DNA of 64,000 bases from Solea solea (Eukaryota > Chordata > Actinopteri > Pleuronectiformes > Soleidae), in the NCBI RefSeq assembly GCF_958295425.1, contig NC_081144.1, positions 10,353,186 through 10,417,185 of the forward strand, read 5' to 3'. Under the pieces are notes generated by a model. It was not told the origin of the DNA and made no database searches. It saw only the letters and a program-made list of their open reading frames with translations. Numbering within the stretch: the first letter of the stretch is position 1; each line of letters opens with the position of its first letter. The position numbers and the translations under genes are program-made. This document shows, piece by piece, positions 1 through 12,314 of this stretch.

Positions 1-3000
1 GTTGGTAAAGGATGGGAGAAAAGGAGCTGGAGGATGCAAGAAAGAGATCAAGTTTATACCAAACAACAAAGGACAAAACAAAAGAGAGCATCAAAGTTGT
101 GGGAAACAAGAAAATCAGAAGAAATAGGAGAGAAAATGACAGTGACTGAGTGGCTAAGGGGGAATAAAAAAAAACAAAAAACGACTGAAAACTGACAAAA
201 AAGAAAACAGACTGCTCGGGGGGGAAAGAAGGAGAGAACAGTTTTTCCTTGTTTCAAATGTTTTCTTTTAAGTCCTTCAGTGGTTTGTTCACGGGAAAAC
301 TGTCTCACCAAGCCAAACTCGTTTAGCATCGTATCTGAACCTAGAGAGGGCAGAACTGGAGCAGAGCAAGGAGAATCACACGGCCAGACAAACACTGAGA
401 TGATTGTCTTTCTGTCTCCCTCCCTCCCTCCCTTTTTTTTCTTCGACTTTTCCCATCCCTCCCTTTTCATGTCTCCCTCATTTCAGTCCAAAGTCCAGCA
501 GACATGAGGACTGAGCAGCAGTTCACGGCGGACTTCAGAAAAAATGCATTTTTCATAAGATCTGTCCTGAGAGATGAAGTGATGAAGATACAATTTGTAA
601 CATTGATATATATTAAAAATATCTAAACACTGACACTCTTAAGATCGTAAAAACACAGATAAACCAAACAAGAAAACAATTCTATTGATTAAGTGCTGCT
701 TCCCGACTTCATCAAACGAGGTGTTTTGTTCATGGGCCTTGCATTCATGCATTCATGGACACTTGTTTACACCCGGATTTAACACGAGTGTCTCCTGTGA
801 CCATTTGATCAGATCACGCACATTAACAGTCTGACTGTAAAGATGTGTAAAAAGAAATTAAAGCATGACTCACGCTGCTGCACTTAAATGTGGTGATCAG
901 CATCGCCACTGTGGTGGTGGCCACAAATAAATCAGTGTTCAATCATTTATGTTCACTGTGAAACAGCAGCAGCTCGGAGGTTGTCAGATGCGGAGCCAGC
1001 CCTAGATGCCGGGAGGATGGATTGCATTCAGAAATAATCAAAACGGTGGCCACGTGCCCCAAAAACCTCTGAAGGTGTTTGAATTCTTCTGGGATTCGAT
1101 CTGAAGACACACATTTCGACCCTGTGCGTAGCTGATCACTCAGGACGGTCTAACTCGGGTCAAAAGGTCACGCAGTCCATCGATCACAACATGGTTCCAG
1201 TGAGAAACAACCAGTCTTCAATTGAGACGTGAACTTTGAATGTGTGTAACAGCATCAGAAAAGCCTTCTTGTACATTCTTGTAAATCTCGAAAACAGATT
1301 TTCCATTCTTGACAGCACGCGCAGAGACGAGGGAGTAGTTTAACTCGGCGTGCCTGCCAAGTGTCTGACCGTTCAAAACTAACACAAAAGACGTTTGTCC
1401 TCCTCTAACTTGACTCGTTTTGAGCACCTTTTCTCCCTGTATAATGTGGTGGCCTCCAGTTTACACTGCAACAGCTTTTAAAATAAATACATAAACAAAC
1501 CAGACTTGGTTACAAAGAGCAATGCCAAAGGAATTAACAAACAAAATGAAATGGTTATTAAATCACAGGGACAAAAACGTCAACGTTTACGGGGGGATTT
1601 TTGTGTTTGCCACTCAGGGGTGAGATGTAAACGTCTACAATTGAATGAACACAATATGCCATGTTCCCTAAGAGAATCACATACCCAAATGCAACCTTAG
1701 AAGTGTTTATTTTGTGAATTATAACATAACAATATAACAGATCAATTTACAGCCATCCCACAGCTTTCAAATATAAACAAAAACAAAACAATTCTTCACA
1801 CTTAGGAAAATATAAAAATGATCCCTGTCAGACAGATTTAGAAGAATCACAGTGACACTTCTGGGAAAATCCTGGATTTAATTTGTCATTATATGACAGC
1901 AGAAAAAAAAAAAAGTCCTTTGTTTTAATTCCAAAATCTTGGATGTTCCATTTTTCCCCCCCCTAAGGATAATTATTACCAAAAGCCCAGAGTTATTGCA
2001 CGGCTCCAAAGACGCCTGTGTCTGATGTTCTTTGTGTGTCACAGTCAATTAAAATGGAAACAAGACTGTTTGGTGTCAACAGAAAAGAATGTCAAATGCA
2101 GATGTAGAAATATATATATTTTTTTAAACGCTTTAAGCTTGAACTGTTGTTACCCTGTGACTGCGTCCTTCCAGAGGAAATGTTTTGAAAAATCTTATGT
2201 TCCTCTCTTCTCGACCAATGGCAGCCACAAGGAACGGTGTGGTAAATAGAACTGGCTTCACTGTACAGGATACTCGATTTTGTTCTACTGTTTCATGTAC
2301 AAAAAAAGTATTGTCTGTCTGACTAATGCACAACAGATGGAGCGTAAGTCTTTGAGGGGAGATGTTTTCGCTCTGGCTGTATACAAAACTACGACAGGGT
2401 AGAGGCTACATAAACAGAGAGAAAGAGAGACAGAGAGAGAGACCATTATAGTGGCTACAACTGTTGGTTTTTCATTTTCTCAGCCCAAACCACAAATTCT
2501 GATTTTAATTTCCAGCAATTAAGGTAAATAATACTGGTGTTGGAGGGGTTTTTTTTTTGTCCCATTAAAGACCCATGGAGATTCATTACAATTCTGCAAA
2601 GGAAGCTTATACAAACACACACACAGAAATGAGATCAGTGGAAACTCACTGCTTTATATTTGAATCACCTTGAAAGAAATAGTTGGACATTTTGGGAAAA
2701 ACTTTAGACAGGTGAGAATATGAATGTCTCGGTTTATAAAAAAATACAGAGCTCGAGGCAGGAGGGAAACAGTTTAGCTTAGCATAACAGCTGCGGCACA
2801 TACACATTTGTTTGAAAGTTTGCAAATGAACATCTAGCAGCTCAGTTATTTCATCCACACAAACAGTGAAATAGAACCAACGGCGTATGGTTTTGTGTGG
2901 AGGTATAGTTTAAAGTAATTATTTATTGGCCAACCAGGAGCAGTAACTACAGGACATAACTCCCTCTGTAATTATCATTTATGCTAAGCTAGGCTAAGTG

Positions 3001-4380
3001 CTTCCTGACTCCACTTTTGTACTCGTCTTACAAACGTGACCACAGTCTCATTTCACTTTTAGTAACACAACATTAAGTCCTTCGAGATAAATAATAATCT
3101 ATTACACAACAACAACAACAACAAGAAAAGAACAACAACACGGAATATTTTCTGTACAAATCATTTTAAATTGATGAACCTTTTCTTTTTTTTTTAAATT
3201 TGTAATAAGTAGTGTTCCTTCTATACAGCTAAGACATAAAACCCAGTGCAAAAGAACATTTCATAGTCTCAGTTTTTCCCTCATATACTGTCCAGGAGGG
3301 ATAGCATCTACTGTGTATCGCTACATCAAATCAAAGTCTCCAAAAAAAATCATAATATCCTGCACTTGGATCATTTAACGTGGAACCATTTGTACTTCGA
3401 GTGGCTTCCTGCCAATATCTGCGAGCAGCCGATGTCGTTAATGACGGCGTCTTTAATTACCGCTTCCCTTGAAGAACACAATTTTCTGTAATTTGCTGAA
3501 ATTAAATTGAAGGGTTGTTTTAGCTTTGTTGAAACGGGTGATATGTTTATTAGGGCAGAGAGGCTTCACTGGTCAAAAGGAATGGACTTCAAAATATCAC
3601 GTTTGCCCAGAAACGAGGCAACTTAAAACTTACAGAATTTGGCATGGAGTTTGACATGAGGCCCCTGTAATGGACTGAGATAGAGAGGGAACAGTATTTA
3701 TCACAGACAGAAAAAAAACTGGTAAAGCACCCTGATAGTTTGTGGGAGACATCAGTGGTCTGCTCTGATTCTGAGGCCAAGGGTTTCCCAACACCATTAT
3801 ACTGTATGTGGAGGCTGGATCAAGTCTCTCCCATCAAGTCTTTGTTTCTTTCTGTCCATCTACCAAGTTTGTCCTTCATTGTGCTTCGTGATTTTTCAGA
3901 TAAATTCATTCAGTTCATTGGAGATGAATATTTGGCCACTCCTGAGATGAGGTGTCAAAAAATAACGTGAGATATTCTTCAGAGTCATCACAGTTTTTCC
4001 TGATGACCATAGTATGCACTGTGCAGTCATCTTCCTGCAACTGTACTGTCACACCTGTAATCTAATCCAATGCCCCCACTCATAGACCCAATTTGTCCTA
4101 TTTAAATAATGCAAAAAGCATGCATTATCACAACATAAGGCCATCTCTATTGGCCAAGAAACCAGTGGTAGCTAATTTTGCAGTTGCTCAGGAAAATCCA
4201 AAAACCTGCTGTGAAAGATTCTCCATGCAAAATTGCCAGTGGCTGATATTCAAAACGTGGCCCCAAAGAAAATCCGACAAAAGATATTGTGTGTGATTAT
4301 TGTGCACATGGTGTGAGCTTCATCTATACCAGTAATGTTTTTTTTTTTCCAGTTAACACATTTTAGCTCAATGCTGCCCG
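1..4380. other. sox18 3' flank, no gene recognised
   Basis: Positions 1-240 are purine-rich on the plus strand with a pyrimidine stretch at 415-450. The rest is AT-rich with short A/T runs, an (ACA)n tract near 3105-3140 and GAGA repeats near 2415-2440. Part may be sox18 3' UTR. Open frames here are short, lack domain signatures and look like chance. In human the next gene on this side is PRPF6; nothing like it is seen. Confidence 0.5.
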
Positions 4381-4404
4381 AGCAACAGCAAGCATTTGTA
4401 AAAG

Positions 4405-4617
4405 AATAAACTAATAATAACACTTTATTTACAATAATCGTTAAATGGAACTTTTCAAATCACAGTGGAAATCCATGAGTGAATTGCATGACAATGATTG
4501 GGCCAAGTCAAAACTCCAGCAAAGATGTATGTTTTCTCCCTATCATACACAGCAGTGATTCAGATGAACCAAATTGTATTCACAGAGGTACATACTGTCT
4601 GAGATAAATCAATCATT
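4405..4617 (-). other. sox18: proximal sox18 3' UTR with candidate poly(A) signal
   Basis: The first minus-strand AATAAA after the stop lies at 4429-4424, about 190 nt downstream. More minus-strand AATAAA words occur at about 3550, 2927-2922 and 1711-1706, so a longer 3' UTR is quite possible. The true end cannot be fixed from sequence alone. Confidence 0.45.
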
Positions 4618-6002
4618 TTATCCAGTGATACAGGCACTGTAATAGACAGCACTACTGGCATCAGAAAGAGCAGATATAAGAGGACTGCTACCTTCATCAC
4701 ACCCACTTGCACCACTCAGAATGCTACCGACATCCCTGTTCATGGCACTGCCGATACTGCTACTCATGCTACAACCACCCAGCATCTTTGACCCGACACC
4801 AAGTCCAAAGGCCTCCTCCCGATTCCTTCCGATATTCACATACTGGTCGAATTCATGCCTATCTACCCCAGACCAAAGCTCAGCCGAGGAAGACCCCAAA
4901 TGGCTAGCAGACTCAGAGTTTGAAGGGTCTAAGTGAACAGGGGTAAGAAAGGTTGATGAGGGGACAGAAGAAGAGCAGGAAGAGGGAGAGGATTCAGGAG
5001 GAGGGGAAAGCTGACCGAGGGGAGATGGGGCGAAATGGGAAGCATTTGGGTTGCCATTCACATACATCTGACTGAAGTAGCCACCATGCGCGGTGCTTAG
5101 GGGCGCTTGATGGCATTTTATTGACTCAGAGAGGCTGATAGAGGCCTGGGTGAAGGAAGCAGAGGAGGGGGAGGTGGTAAGAGTTGGTTGGCACTTAACA
5201 TCACTTCTTAAGGCAATATGGTGACCAGAGGCATGAGTGGGATTCAACCTGGAGTTGACCGAATTTCCCAAAGCTGAAGTGACGGAGCTCATGCTGGAGG
5301 TCATGTTTGACTCGGCGGAGCTCATTCTCGAGTCAATTCTGGAGTTTCTACCTGGACTCAAAGTGAAATTCATATTTGTGCTTAAACTGGCACCGGCACT
5401 CATTCCTGGACCCTGACTGTGTGTTGCTGCACTGTGCATGGAGTTGTGGTGATTGTGGTTGTTGTAGTGAGGGCTGTAGTGTTGGTTATGAGGGTGAAGG
5501 TGGTGGTGGTGGTGGTGGTGGTACCCACTCCAACCTCCCATCCCTCCTTCCTCTTGTATATGTTGGGGGAAAAACACTGATTCCCCAGTTCCATCTTCCA
5601 GAACATCCAGTGGGGACATCTCTGGAGTGGGCAGACCGTAGCTTTCTAACTCTGGGTGTCCCAGAGCCTGGAGGTCTCTGAAGTGCCCCAGAGAAGGCAG
5701 CAGGTGATTAGGGTGGTGGTGGTGATGTTGAGGGTGAGTGCCCGGATGTCCATATGCAGAACCTCCACCGTCCACACCCATGGGGTTGATGCCTGGTCCC
5801 AACCCAAGGCCTGCTGCACCACCCTGGGCTAGGCTGTGAAGCAGAATCCCCGGTTCAACCCGCTTGAGTTTTTTGGTGGTCTTTTTTCGGCGAGGTCTGT
5901 ACTTGTAGTTTGGGTGATCCTGGAGGTGCTGCACTCGGAGTCGCTCCGCTTCCTCCACAAATGGTCGCTTGTCTGGGGCACTCAGGGCCTTCCATGACTG
6001 AC
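4618..6002 (-). CDS. sox18: sox18 coding exon 2
   Basis: The acceptor reads CCTTCCAG|GT at 6003/6002. The exon encodes the second half of the HMG box, the basic tail, a His-rich block (with a CAC-repeat tract at about 5495-5523), Ser-rich linkers, the [10 protein letters not shown] motif and the C-terminus. The stop is at 4620-4618. It is open for 461 residues on the minus strand, far longer than chance in this AT-rich DNA. Confidence 0.95.
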
Positions 6003-8315
6003 CTGGAAGGTGTTAAGAAGACTAAATTAAATTGAATTATAAACAGTGTTATGTTGTTTAGGTACACTAAAATATGGCCTTGTCAATAGTGTCTGCGTTA
6101 GGCATAATTCATTTAATTACTATTTTCTTGATTAATGGAGTAATTATTTGGTCTACCGTATGCCATGAAGGAGTTAAAAATTCTTTCTTTCATTTCTTAA
6201 AAAAAAAAAAAACACTGACATATTTTTCCAACCTATAACAACTGAACAAAACCATGAGGTATTCAGTTCACATTTATAGAACTGGAACCAGATATTTTTG
6301 CTTAAAATACCAGTACCTAAAAACCAAAATTGACTGTCAGTCAACTAATTGATTATTTGATGAATTGTTATTGCATTCACAATCAAAGCTAAAACAAGAA
6401 TTGCTGATTTAGCCGTGACAGTTGTATGAAGAACAATGTTTTATGTCTAAAACAGAAACCATAAGTTAACGTGTCTCTACATGTCTGCCCGTTCAGTCTG
6501 AAATAAACACTGTTGATCATTCAATCTATGAGGCATCCCACATTGTTTAATTTTGTGGTTATTCAAAATGTCACGGCATTTACATGAAGTGGTTACATGC
6601 ATATTCCTGTCATGCCAGCAGCCTTGAGACTTTTTTCAGAAACATTATGGTTCGTATTAAAGGTGGTGTTGAAAAATCTTAAGCTGCAGATGAGTTGCTG
6701 TGACTTCTCACTGTTAATGTGACACCCTCTCTATTAACAGCTTGTAAAAGCTGTGTCATCTCGTAAAATGATTTCTAACATCAACAAAAAATGGGTTTTA
6801 GGAAAACATCTCAATGTGTTTAACTTATTCAAATTATTATAATTTGACTATTTATTGGGAAGCACACGTGGAAAACAGATGTGGGAAAAAAAATATTAAC
6901 TGCATTAGAAGAATATCAGTAATTCACCGTTACCTTGGAGCGCTGACCCCATGTTGGCTTCTGTTCAGAATCTTCTACATAAAACGCCCCCCTGCTTAGT
7001 TTAAAGGCGGTCGTAAATCGACTAAAGTTTCCTCACTCGAGGAGAACAGCAGCTATGGTTGGCCCGGGTTCATCTCGGTTAGAGTGTAGTCCACATTTTG
7101 AGAGAACTGTGGAGTTTGGAAACATAATGAGCACATTGACGGACAGTGGAGAAGTGATTTATACTCCACCGATGGTTTTGAGATAATTCACTACTGCGCG
7201 CTTTCACTGAGAAAATCTTCAATAACCTTTCAAAGGGCCAGTCTGATGTACAAAAGATTTAGGCAGTAAATGTAAGTCTTGAATCTACAATGTATAAAGT
7301 GAAACTGGGCAGCTGTTCTACATCATAATTCATCATATATGGTAGTTTGCGGTTTCAGGTGAATAATGTCATGCATAACACATCAAACCTGGCAATCTAG
7401 AGAGGTTGTGATCAGCTAATCAGCATATGAGTTACATACTCCCTCTGTAACTTCACTATAATAAAGCAGAATATTGTAAAATAATGTACGCCACCTGTGA
7501 ATGAATACATACTTGCAAAAAAACTCAAGGTATTGATTTAAATTGTCAAAATGAAATGTTTTCTGGCAATAACAATGTGTATTTCAGGTGTTCTTGAAGA
7601 TAGTTTCCTAACATTATGCTTTTTAAGATATTATGGGCTATAAAAGGCTCAACATTGGGTGGAGATTGTTCCACTCAGGAAATGCTGATCAAATCAAAAC
7701 CTCTCAGATATCCAGTCAATATCTTGAAAGCCTTGGCCTTCATGTGGTAGATTTCACAATGTATTCATAAAAATGAATTGCCTGTAAGTTAAAAAGTAGC
7801 AAACCCTGACAGGATTTCATTTGGCATTTGTTGAAAAAGTTTTGATGCACAGGAACAATTCAAAAGGCTAGTTGCCCGGATGAGACTAACTCTTGAGTTC
7901 TTGTCTTACCGAGCATCTTGCTGAGCACAGCATTGTGCAGGTCAGGGTTTTGCAGGGCCAGTCTCTTCCTCTCATCTTTGGCCCACACCATAAAAGCATT
8001 CATGGGTCTGCGAATCCTCTGCTCACCCCCCACGGCCTTCCCATCTGCCGAGCCAACCGACACACCTCCTGCTTGGTTCAGGTCTGGGCTCTGTCCACCT
8101 GAACTGGGCGTGATAGAAATCCTTGGTTCCGTTCTCCTCATGCTCCCGTGTCCAAGGCCATCAGGAGAACTGCAGTCCCCAGAGAGGTTCTGTTCAAAAC
8201 CCATCTCAGGATCAGAAGTTGGACTTGGGGTTCTGGATGTCCAGGGGCCCCTGAGAGACACCTGGGCTGGGTGCAGAAGAGTCTCTCTAAACAACCTGGC
8301 CTCAGTTAAATTCAT
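4618..8315 (-). CDS. sox18: sox18, SoxF-group HMG-box transcription factor (2 exons)
   Basis: Coding exons 8315-7910 and 6002-4618 join to 1,791 nt including the stop, 596 residues. The HMG box spans about residues 101-170, starting [10 protein letters not shown], and is split by the single intron after ML, the usual SoxF place. The phase-1 junction (G|GT) restores [16 protein letters not shown] basic stretch follows ([12 protein letters not shown]), then a His-rich low-complexity region, Ser-rich linkers, the SoxF beta-catenin-contact motif as [10 protein letters not shown] (residues about 515-524) and a conserved-looking end, [10 protein letters not shown]. SoxF proteins act in the nucleus, bind ACAAT-type sites and drive endothelial, arterial and lymphatic programmes. 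The subgroup motif alone does not separate sox7, sox17 and sox18; the neighbours tcea2 and rgs19 decide for sox18. From memory the protein is much longer than zebrafish Sox18 (about 430), mainly through the His/Ser/Gly-rich middle. Intron 6003-7909 (1.9 kb) holds no recognised element. Confidence 0.96.
7910..8315 (-). CDS. sox18: sox18 coding exon 1
   Basis: Residues 1-135 plus one base. ATG at 8315-8313 opens the frame; the donor reads CTCG|GTAAGA at 7910/7909. The exon holds a Ser/Pro/Gly-rich N-terminal region without a recognised domain, followed by the first half of the HMG box (helices 1 and 2, ending SKML). The start is the first in-frame Met before the box, and it lies about 440 nt downstream of a TATA box on the minus strand. 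Confidence 0.95.
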
Positions 8316-8752
8316 CCCAGAAGTGGGAATTGGTTCAACTTTTAGTCCAAGTGTAATTCTGCAAACGTCTGTCTCGATTTGTTGGGTTGCAAAGTTCTGG
8401 AAAGAATTTGTGCCTCAAAGTTTTTCAGATGACAGAGACAAACAGCAAAAGTGGAATTTGATGGATATGGAGCAGAAATTCCAAAGCAAAGCATCGAGAT
8501 CTGAGAGGAGGGAGAATGAGAGAAAGAAAGAGAAAACAAACAAGTTGTGGTGCAGGATATTCCCCCTGAAAATGATCCACAGTGACTCTGCCTCTTTCTT
8601 TTTTCTTTTTTTTTCTTTTTTTCTCAAAAGACAACAGTTCTGTTTGGAGTGTGCGGTGCAGCGGTTTGTCCAAAGCTCGATTCCCGTCCGTCACTCAGGC
8701 TGTCCGACTCACTGTCTCTCTGCTCTGTCTGAAACTTTTGAAATTTGTGGCC
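8316..8752 (-). other. sox18: predicted sox18 5' UTR
   Basis: Inferred interval between the start codon and a transcription start expected about 25-30 nt downstream of the TATA box at 8776-8783. It contains a minus-strand purine-rich tract (about 8590-8635). The plus-strand open frame through this stretch (7918-8760) is antisense and has no recognisable domain. Confidence 0.5.
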
Positions 8753-8775
8753 AGACATAACCGACCCACACTGTG

Positions 8776-8831
8776 TATATATACCCCGCCCTGACCAATC
8801 AGATAAATATGTAGTTGGGGATTTAACCAAT
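8776..8831 (-). promoter_or_regulatory. sox18: sox18 core promoter: TATA box, GC box, two CCAAT boxes
   Basis: Reading toward the gene on the minus strand: an inverted CCAAT box (plus-strand CCAAT at 8827-8831), a second at 8795-8799, a GC box GGCGGGG at 8790-8784, then TATATATA at 8783-8776. Spacing and order match a focused vertebrate RNA polymerase II promoter. A GATAA word on the plus strand (about 8802-8806) sits between the CCAAT boxes. Confidence 0.7.
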
Positions 8832-8849
8832 GAGATGCCAGGTGGGTGC

Positions 8850-9125
8850 GAGGGGAAGGAATGAGTGTGCGTGGGAGACAGGGCAAAGAAGATGGCGGGG
8901 GGGGGGGTAAATGTTGCCTCTCCCTCTTTCCTCCTCTGTGACTCCCTCTTTCCTCGTCTGCCCCCCCACAACACACACACACACACACACGCACACCCAC
9001 GCGCACTGTCCGCCTATACAGGGAGATGTAATCAGAGAGGTTCCATTGTTTCTGCCCAACTGAGAGTGAAGCTTAGCACACACACATACACACACACACG
9101 CAGACACACACAGACTTCATGAAAT
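8850..9125. repeat. microsatellite cluster upstream of sox18 promoter
   Basis: A G10 run (about 8897-8906), a (CA)n tract at 8969-8990 and interrupted CA tracts at 9078-9114, all within 350 bp upstream of the sox18 TATA box. Translated frames are the HTHTHT or VCVCVC type and are not genes. Confidence 0.85.
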
Positions 9126-9330
9126 AGTCAACACATTTATAAATATGTTTGCACACAAATGAGAGACACAATATTAATACACAATCCGAGTGTGTTTGTG
9201 TGTGTGTGTTTGTGTATTTGAGGGCAGAACTGTGGTACAACAGCTAACCACAGTTCCAACCAGCGCAGTTAGTGGGTGAACTTAACAACAAGTCATAGGG
9301 GGTGGGTTGATGGGCGTTGGGGGAGGGAGG

Positions 9331-11350
9331 TGTAAACAGGGCTGGCCATTCTGTAACCCAAAAGAAAAAATATATAGAAAGTAACCAGTTGCTTATAAAA
9401 GATATTTAGCAGTTTTGTTTGAAAAGATTAACTGATAAATCAGTCGAGAGTGAGAGTTCCTTGGTTCAGTTTTACTGCATTTCTCTGGTAGCAGTCACTG
9501 AGAATTAAACATTGGTGACAAAATTGATTCTAGAAGTTTTATTTAGACCTATTGTAATTTTATTTGGTTTTTATACTAAGTTAAAAAAAAAGTTAGGACA
9601 ATTTGTCAGGCATCTGGTAGTGTGTGACCAGTGTGCAGTGTGACTGCACGAGATGAACTGAGGCAAAGTCACATCGCAGGTTTTGTGTTTTACATAAACA
9701 CATTCTCATTGTACAATGGTTTGAGACGTGGGGCATTCATGTTCTGGTCAGGGAAGGGAAATCCAAAACATGACAGTGTTGCCTTCTTGAGCTGGAGAAA
9801 CATTGATGGCAGAGGATGCAATACAAACAATTATGAGTTGATAGGATTTTGGCAGCTCATTAGATGAAGCGTTTTTGCTGTTGCAAGGCAAATTACGTTC
9901 TCTGTCTCAGCAAATGACACAGATACTGAGCTCAAATTGTCAAGTGAAAATGAAAGAAGAGACTGTTGCTTTCAATATTATAAATATTATATTGGTTTGG
10001 TTTTAGTCCATCTGCCGAGGACATGTTGCCCTCCCCCTTTCCTCCATCACAAAATAATTACCCCCTGCATGCACACTCACATATGGAGCCCCTTTAGGGT
10101 CAGGCTGGGAAAGTTTTAAGAGTGAACTTTTGCATTCCCTTGCAATAACGTTTGTGTTCCTTCCCTCCCCAGTGCTCAACGGTGCTCTCCGGCTTTCCCC
10201 GTGCTTCAGGTGGCCCTGCCTGGCTGTGTATGGCACTTACATTTGCTCATGCACTTGTGAGACCTCCCCAGAGATCCACAGCCCCCTGCTCCAGGCCAGC
10301 ACTCATACTCCAGCCAGAGCTCCACAGTCCCATCTCCACACCATTAGAAAAACCAGCCCGTTGTCATTCCCAGAGCATCATATAGCACCGCTCTGTCACT
10401 GTCCCTCAGTGGGGCCTGACGGATGCAAAAGGTATCCCCTCCTTGTCTGAAAAAGACACACCGGGCGGGACATATATGTAGTTAACCCTAAAAATTAATC
10501 TCCAACAATTAACAGGGAAATGTCTAAAATCTCAATATTTAGCAGAGGAGTCTGGTGTATTTAGCGAAAACACTGCTGATATCGCGAGATCGTGAGCCAC
10601 ATCACAAACCCTGCTGCTGTATTTCAGTCCTGTGACTGTGTCAGACAGAGTCTGTGCTCCAGTCATGGAGGAAGTATTGAACAAATAGTAGTAATTAATT
10701 GATTCTAGTGATTCAGTCACACTGAAAACAACTGCTTTACAAGTCACTAGTCACTCGTTTGTGTGCGTCGCCTGTAAAACCAAGTCACAGCAGTTTCATG
10801 CAGCCGTGTGGTGATGACTCCACCCACGTTGAGTTGGTACTATTTTGTAGTGGAAAACCAAACTAAACCGTGCCAAGGCGAGGCGAGCTGGGACCATAGG
10901 TGGAAAAGGGGCTTTAAATGTTCTGATTAGACTGTGAGCCAACTACAGCCCTAACCTTAAACCCAGGCCTATCCTGGCCCTAACCCTAAAGGCTCTGGTA
11001 TACTTCAAAGTGTGTCATCAACACTCAGGGTGCATGTGCAGCCCAGATTTTGGAACTGCGTGCAAAGAGCGCATTGGGTGCGTGTGGACAGCACATGCGC
11101 GAACTGAACTTCCGCCCCACTGGTAGGTGTAGTAATCAAGCCCCGCTCACCAAGCACAAAAATAATTTCAACAGAAGAAGTAGCCGCCAAGGATAGTCAT
11201 CCAAGACTCGACCCTCGAACCTGTTAACACCCCGACTCCCCTGCCCGACGGGCCTTGTGAGCGACTCGAACCTCGACGTGTCCGAGGGAGCTGTAGCATC
11301 GTTCTCTTCTTCTTTGGTAGGAATGAAAAATTACACAACTACACTACCTA
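9331..11350. other. intergenic; GC-richer exon-like patch at 10130-10440
   Basis: Mostly AT-rich with no recognised gene. Positions 10130-10440 are clearly GC-richer than the surroundings. They start near a polypyrimidine-AG (TTCCTTCCCTCCCCAG at about 10155-10170), stay open for 106 codons on the plus strand, and hold a possible donor AAAAG|GTATCC near 10430. No protein family was recognised; an enhancer or a non-coding exon are equally possible. Confidence 0.3.
10815..10915. mobile_element. fragment of GTTTCCAC-type MITE
   Basis: Contains the runs GAGTTGGTACTATTTTG, ACCGTGCCAAGGCGAGGCG and GGTGGAAAAGGGG, resembling the ends of the fuller copies at 21266-21592 and 51520-51713. Degenerate and lacking one end. 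Confidence 0.45.
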
Positions 11351-11358
11351 TTACATTT

Positions 11359-11580
11359 TAGGGATGCACTGATACTGATACCAGTATCGAGTATCGAGTT
11401 TGATGCTGCACTCATGTAATCGGATTTGTATTCGTAAAACTACTCCGATACCACTGCACCAGATACCACTTCAAATTAAATTAGTTTTCAATTTTTTTAT
11501 TTGCCGTTATGGTATTATTAAGTTCTCAGAACTCATTACCGGCAGAAACGATTAAAGAAAGTGGTATTGGTGCATCCCTA
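11359..11580. mobile_element. hAT-type MITE, 222 bp, with perfect 8-bp TSD
   Basis: The ends are TAGGGATGCACTGATAC and the inverted GGTATTGGTGCATCCCTA. The flanks carry an identical 8-bp duplication, TTACATTT, at 11351-11358 and 11581-11588. An 8-bp target duplication with TAGGG-type termini fits a non-autonomous hAT element. No transposase is encoded. Confidence 0.85.
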
Positions 11581-11599
11581 TTACATTTCGTAAATTACC

Positions 11600-12280
11600 G
11601 TTTTAGTTTTCCCAGATTACATTTGTTTTTAGTATTTTTGCTTTACAAAAGTAGCTCCTTGGAAAACATAATTGAGAATGCAGTTTAGTCATGTGGAAAC
11701 GTATTTTTTTTAGGTGATAAGGATGCACTAAAAGTAAGTTTGTGCCCTGTTCTTAGCTCAGCTATAAACTTAATTGAGCTTCACTCGTTTGGCTGCCGAC
11801 AGTACTCTCGGTCAAGCACAGTAGCACGCAAATTTAGCACGTAAGCAAAGATTTTATTGTCTTGAACCATTGTAGTAGAAGTGACAGTTTAAACCTGTAC
11901 TTTAAAGTCTAAAGGTCACAGCATATCCTCTGTGGGCCAAGAATCTGTGTGAAATTTCATGGAAACCAGGCCTCACTGTTTTTTTCAAACATGAAAAAGA
12001 CACGGAGGTTGCTATTTCGATATTGGTATTGACCTGCCAGCAAAAGGAAAGACATCACAGCTTTCTTACCTTCACCTTGTCTGATGTTTTTATATCAGGA
12101 TACCACGGAGTGTGTGTTTGTGTGTGTGTGCGCGCATGTGTGTTTGCAAGAGACACCACACCTTTGCCACAGAGGAAATTTGGCAGCAACTCCAGACTTT
12201 GTGGCGAGAAAGAAAAGAGAGAAAGAAGGAGGGACAACGACATGGCACATGGAGGGACATTTTTCCTTACAGCATCTGAT

Positions 12281-12314
<34 letters not shown>

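Noticed and set aside
5376..5681. 101-codon plus-strand frame over sox18 exon 2
   Set aside because: Shadow of the sox18 coding strand; its Gly run is the complement of the His codons.
7918..8760. 280-codon plus-strand open frame
   Set aside because: It is antisense to sox18 exon 1 and its 5' UTR; no domain is visible, and the minus-strand HMG box is unmistakable.
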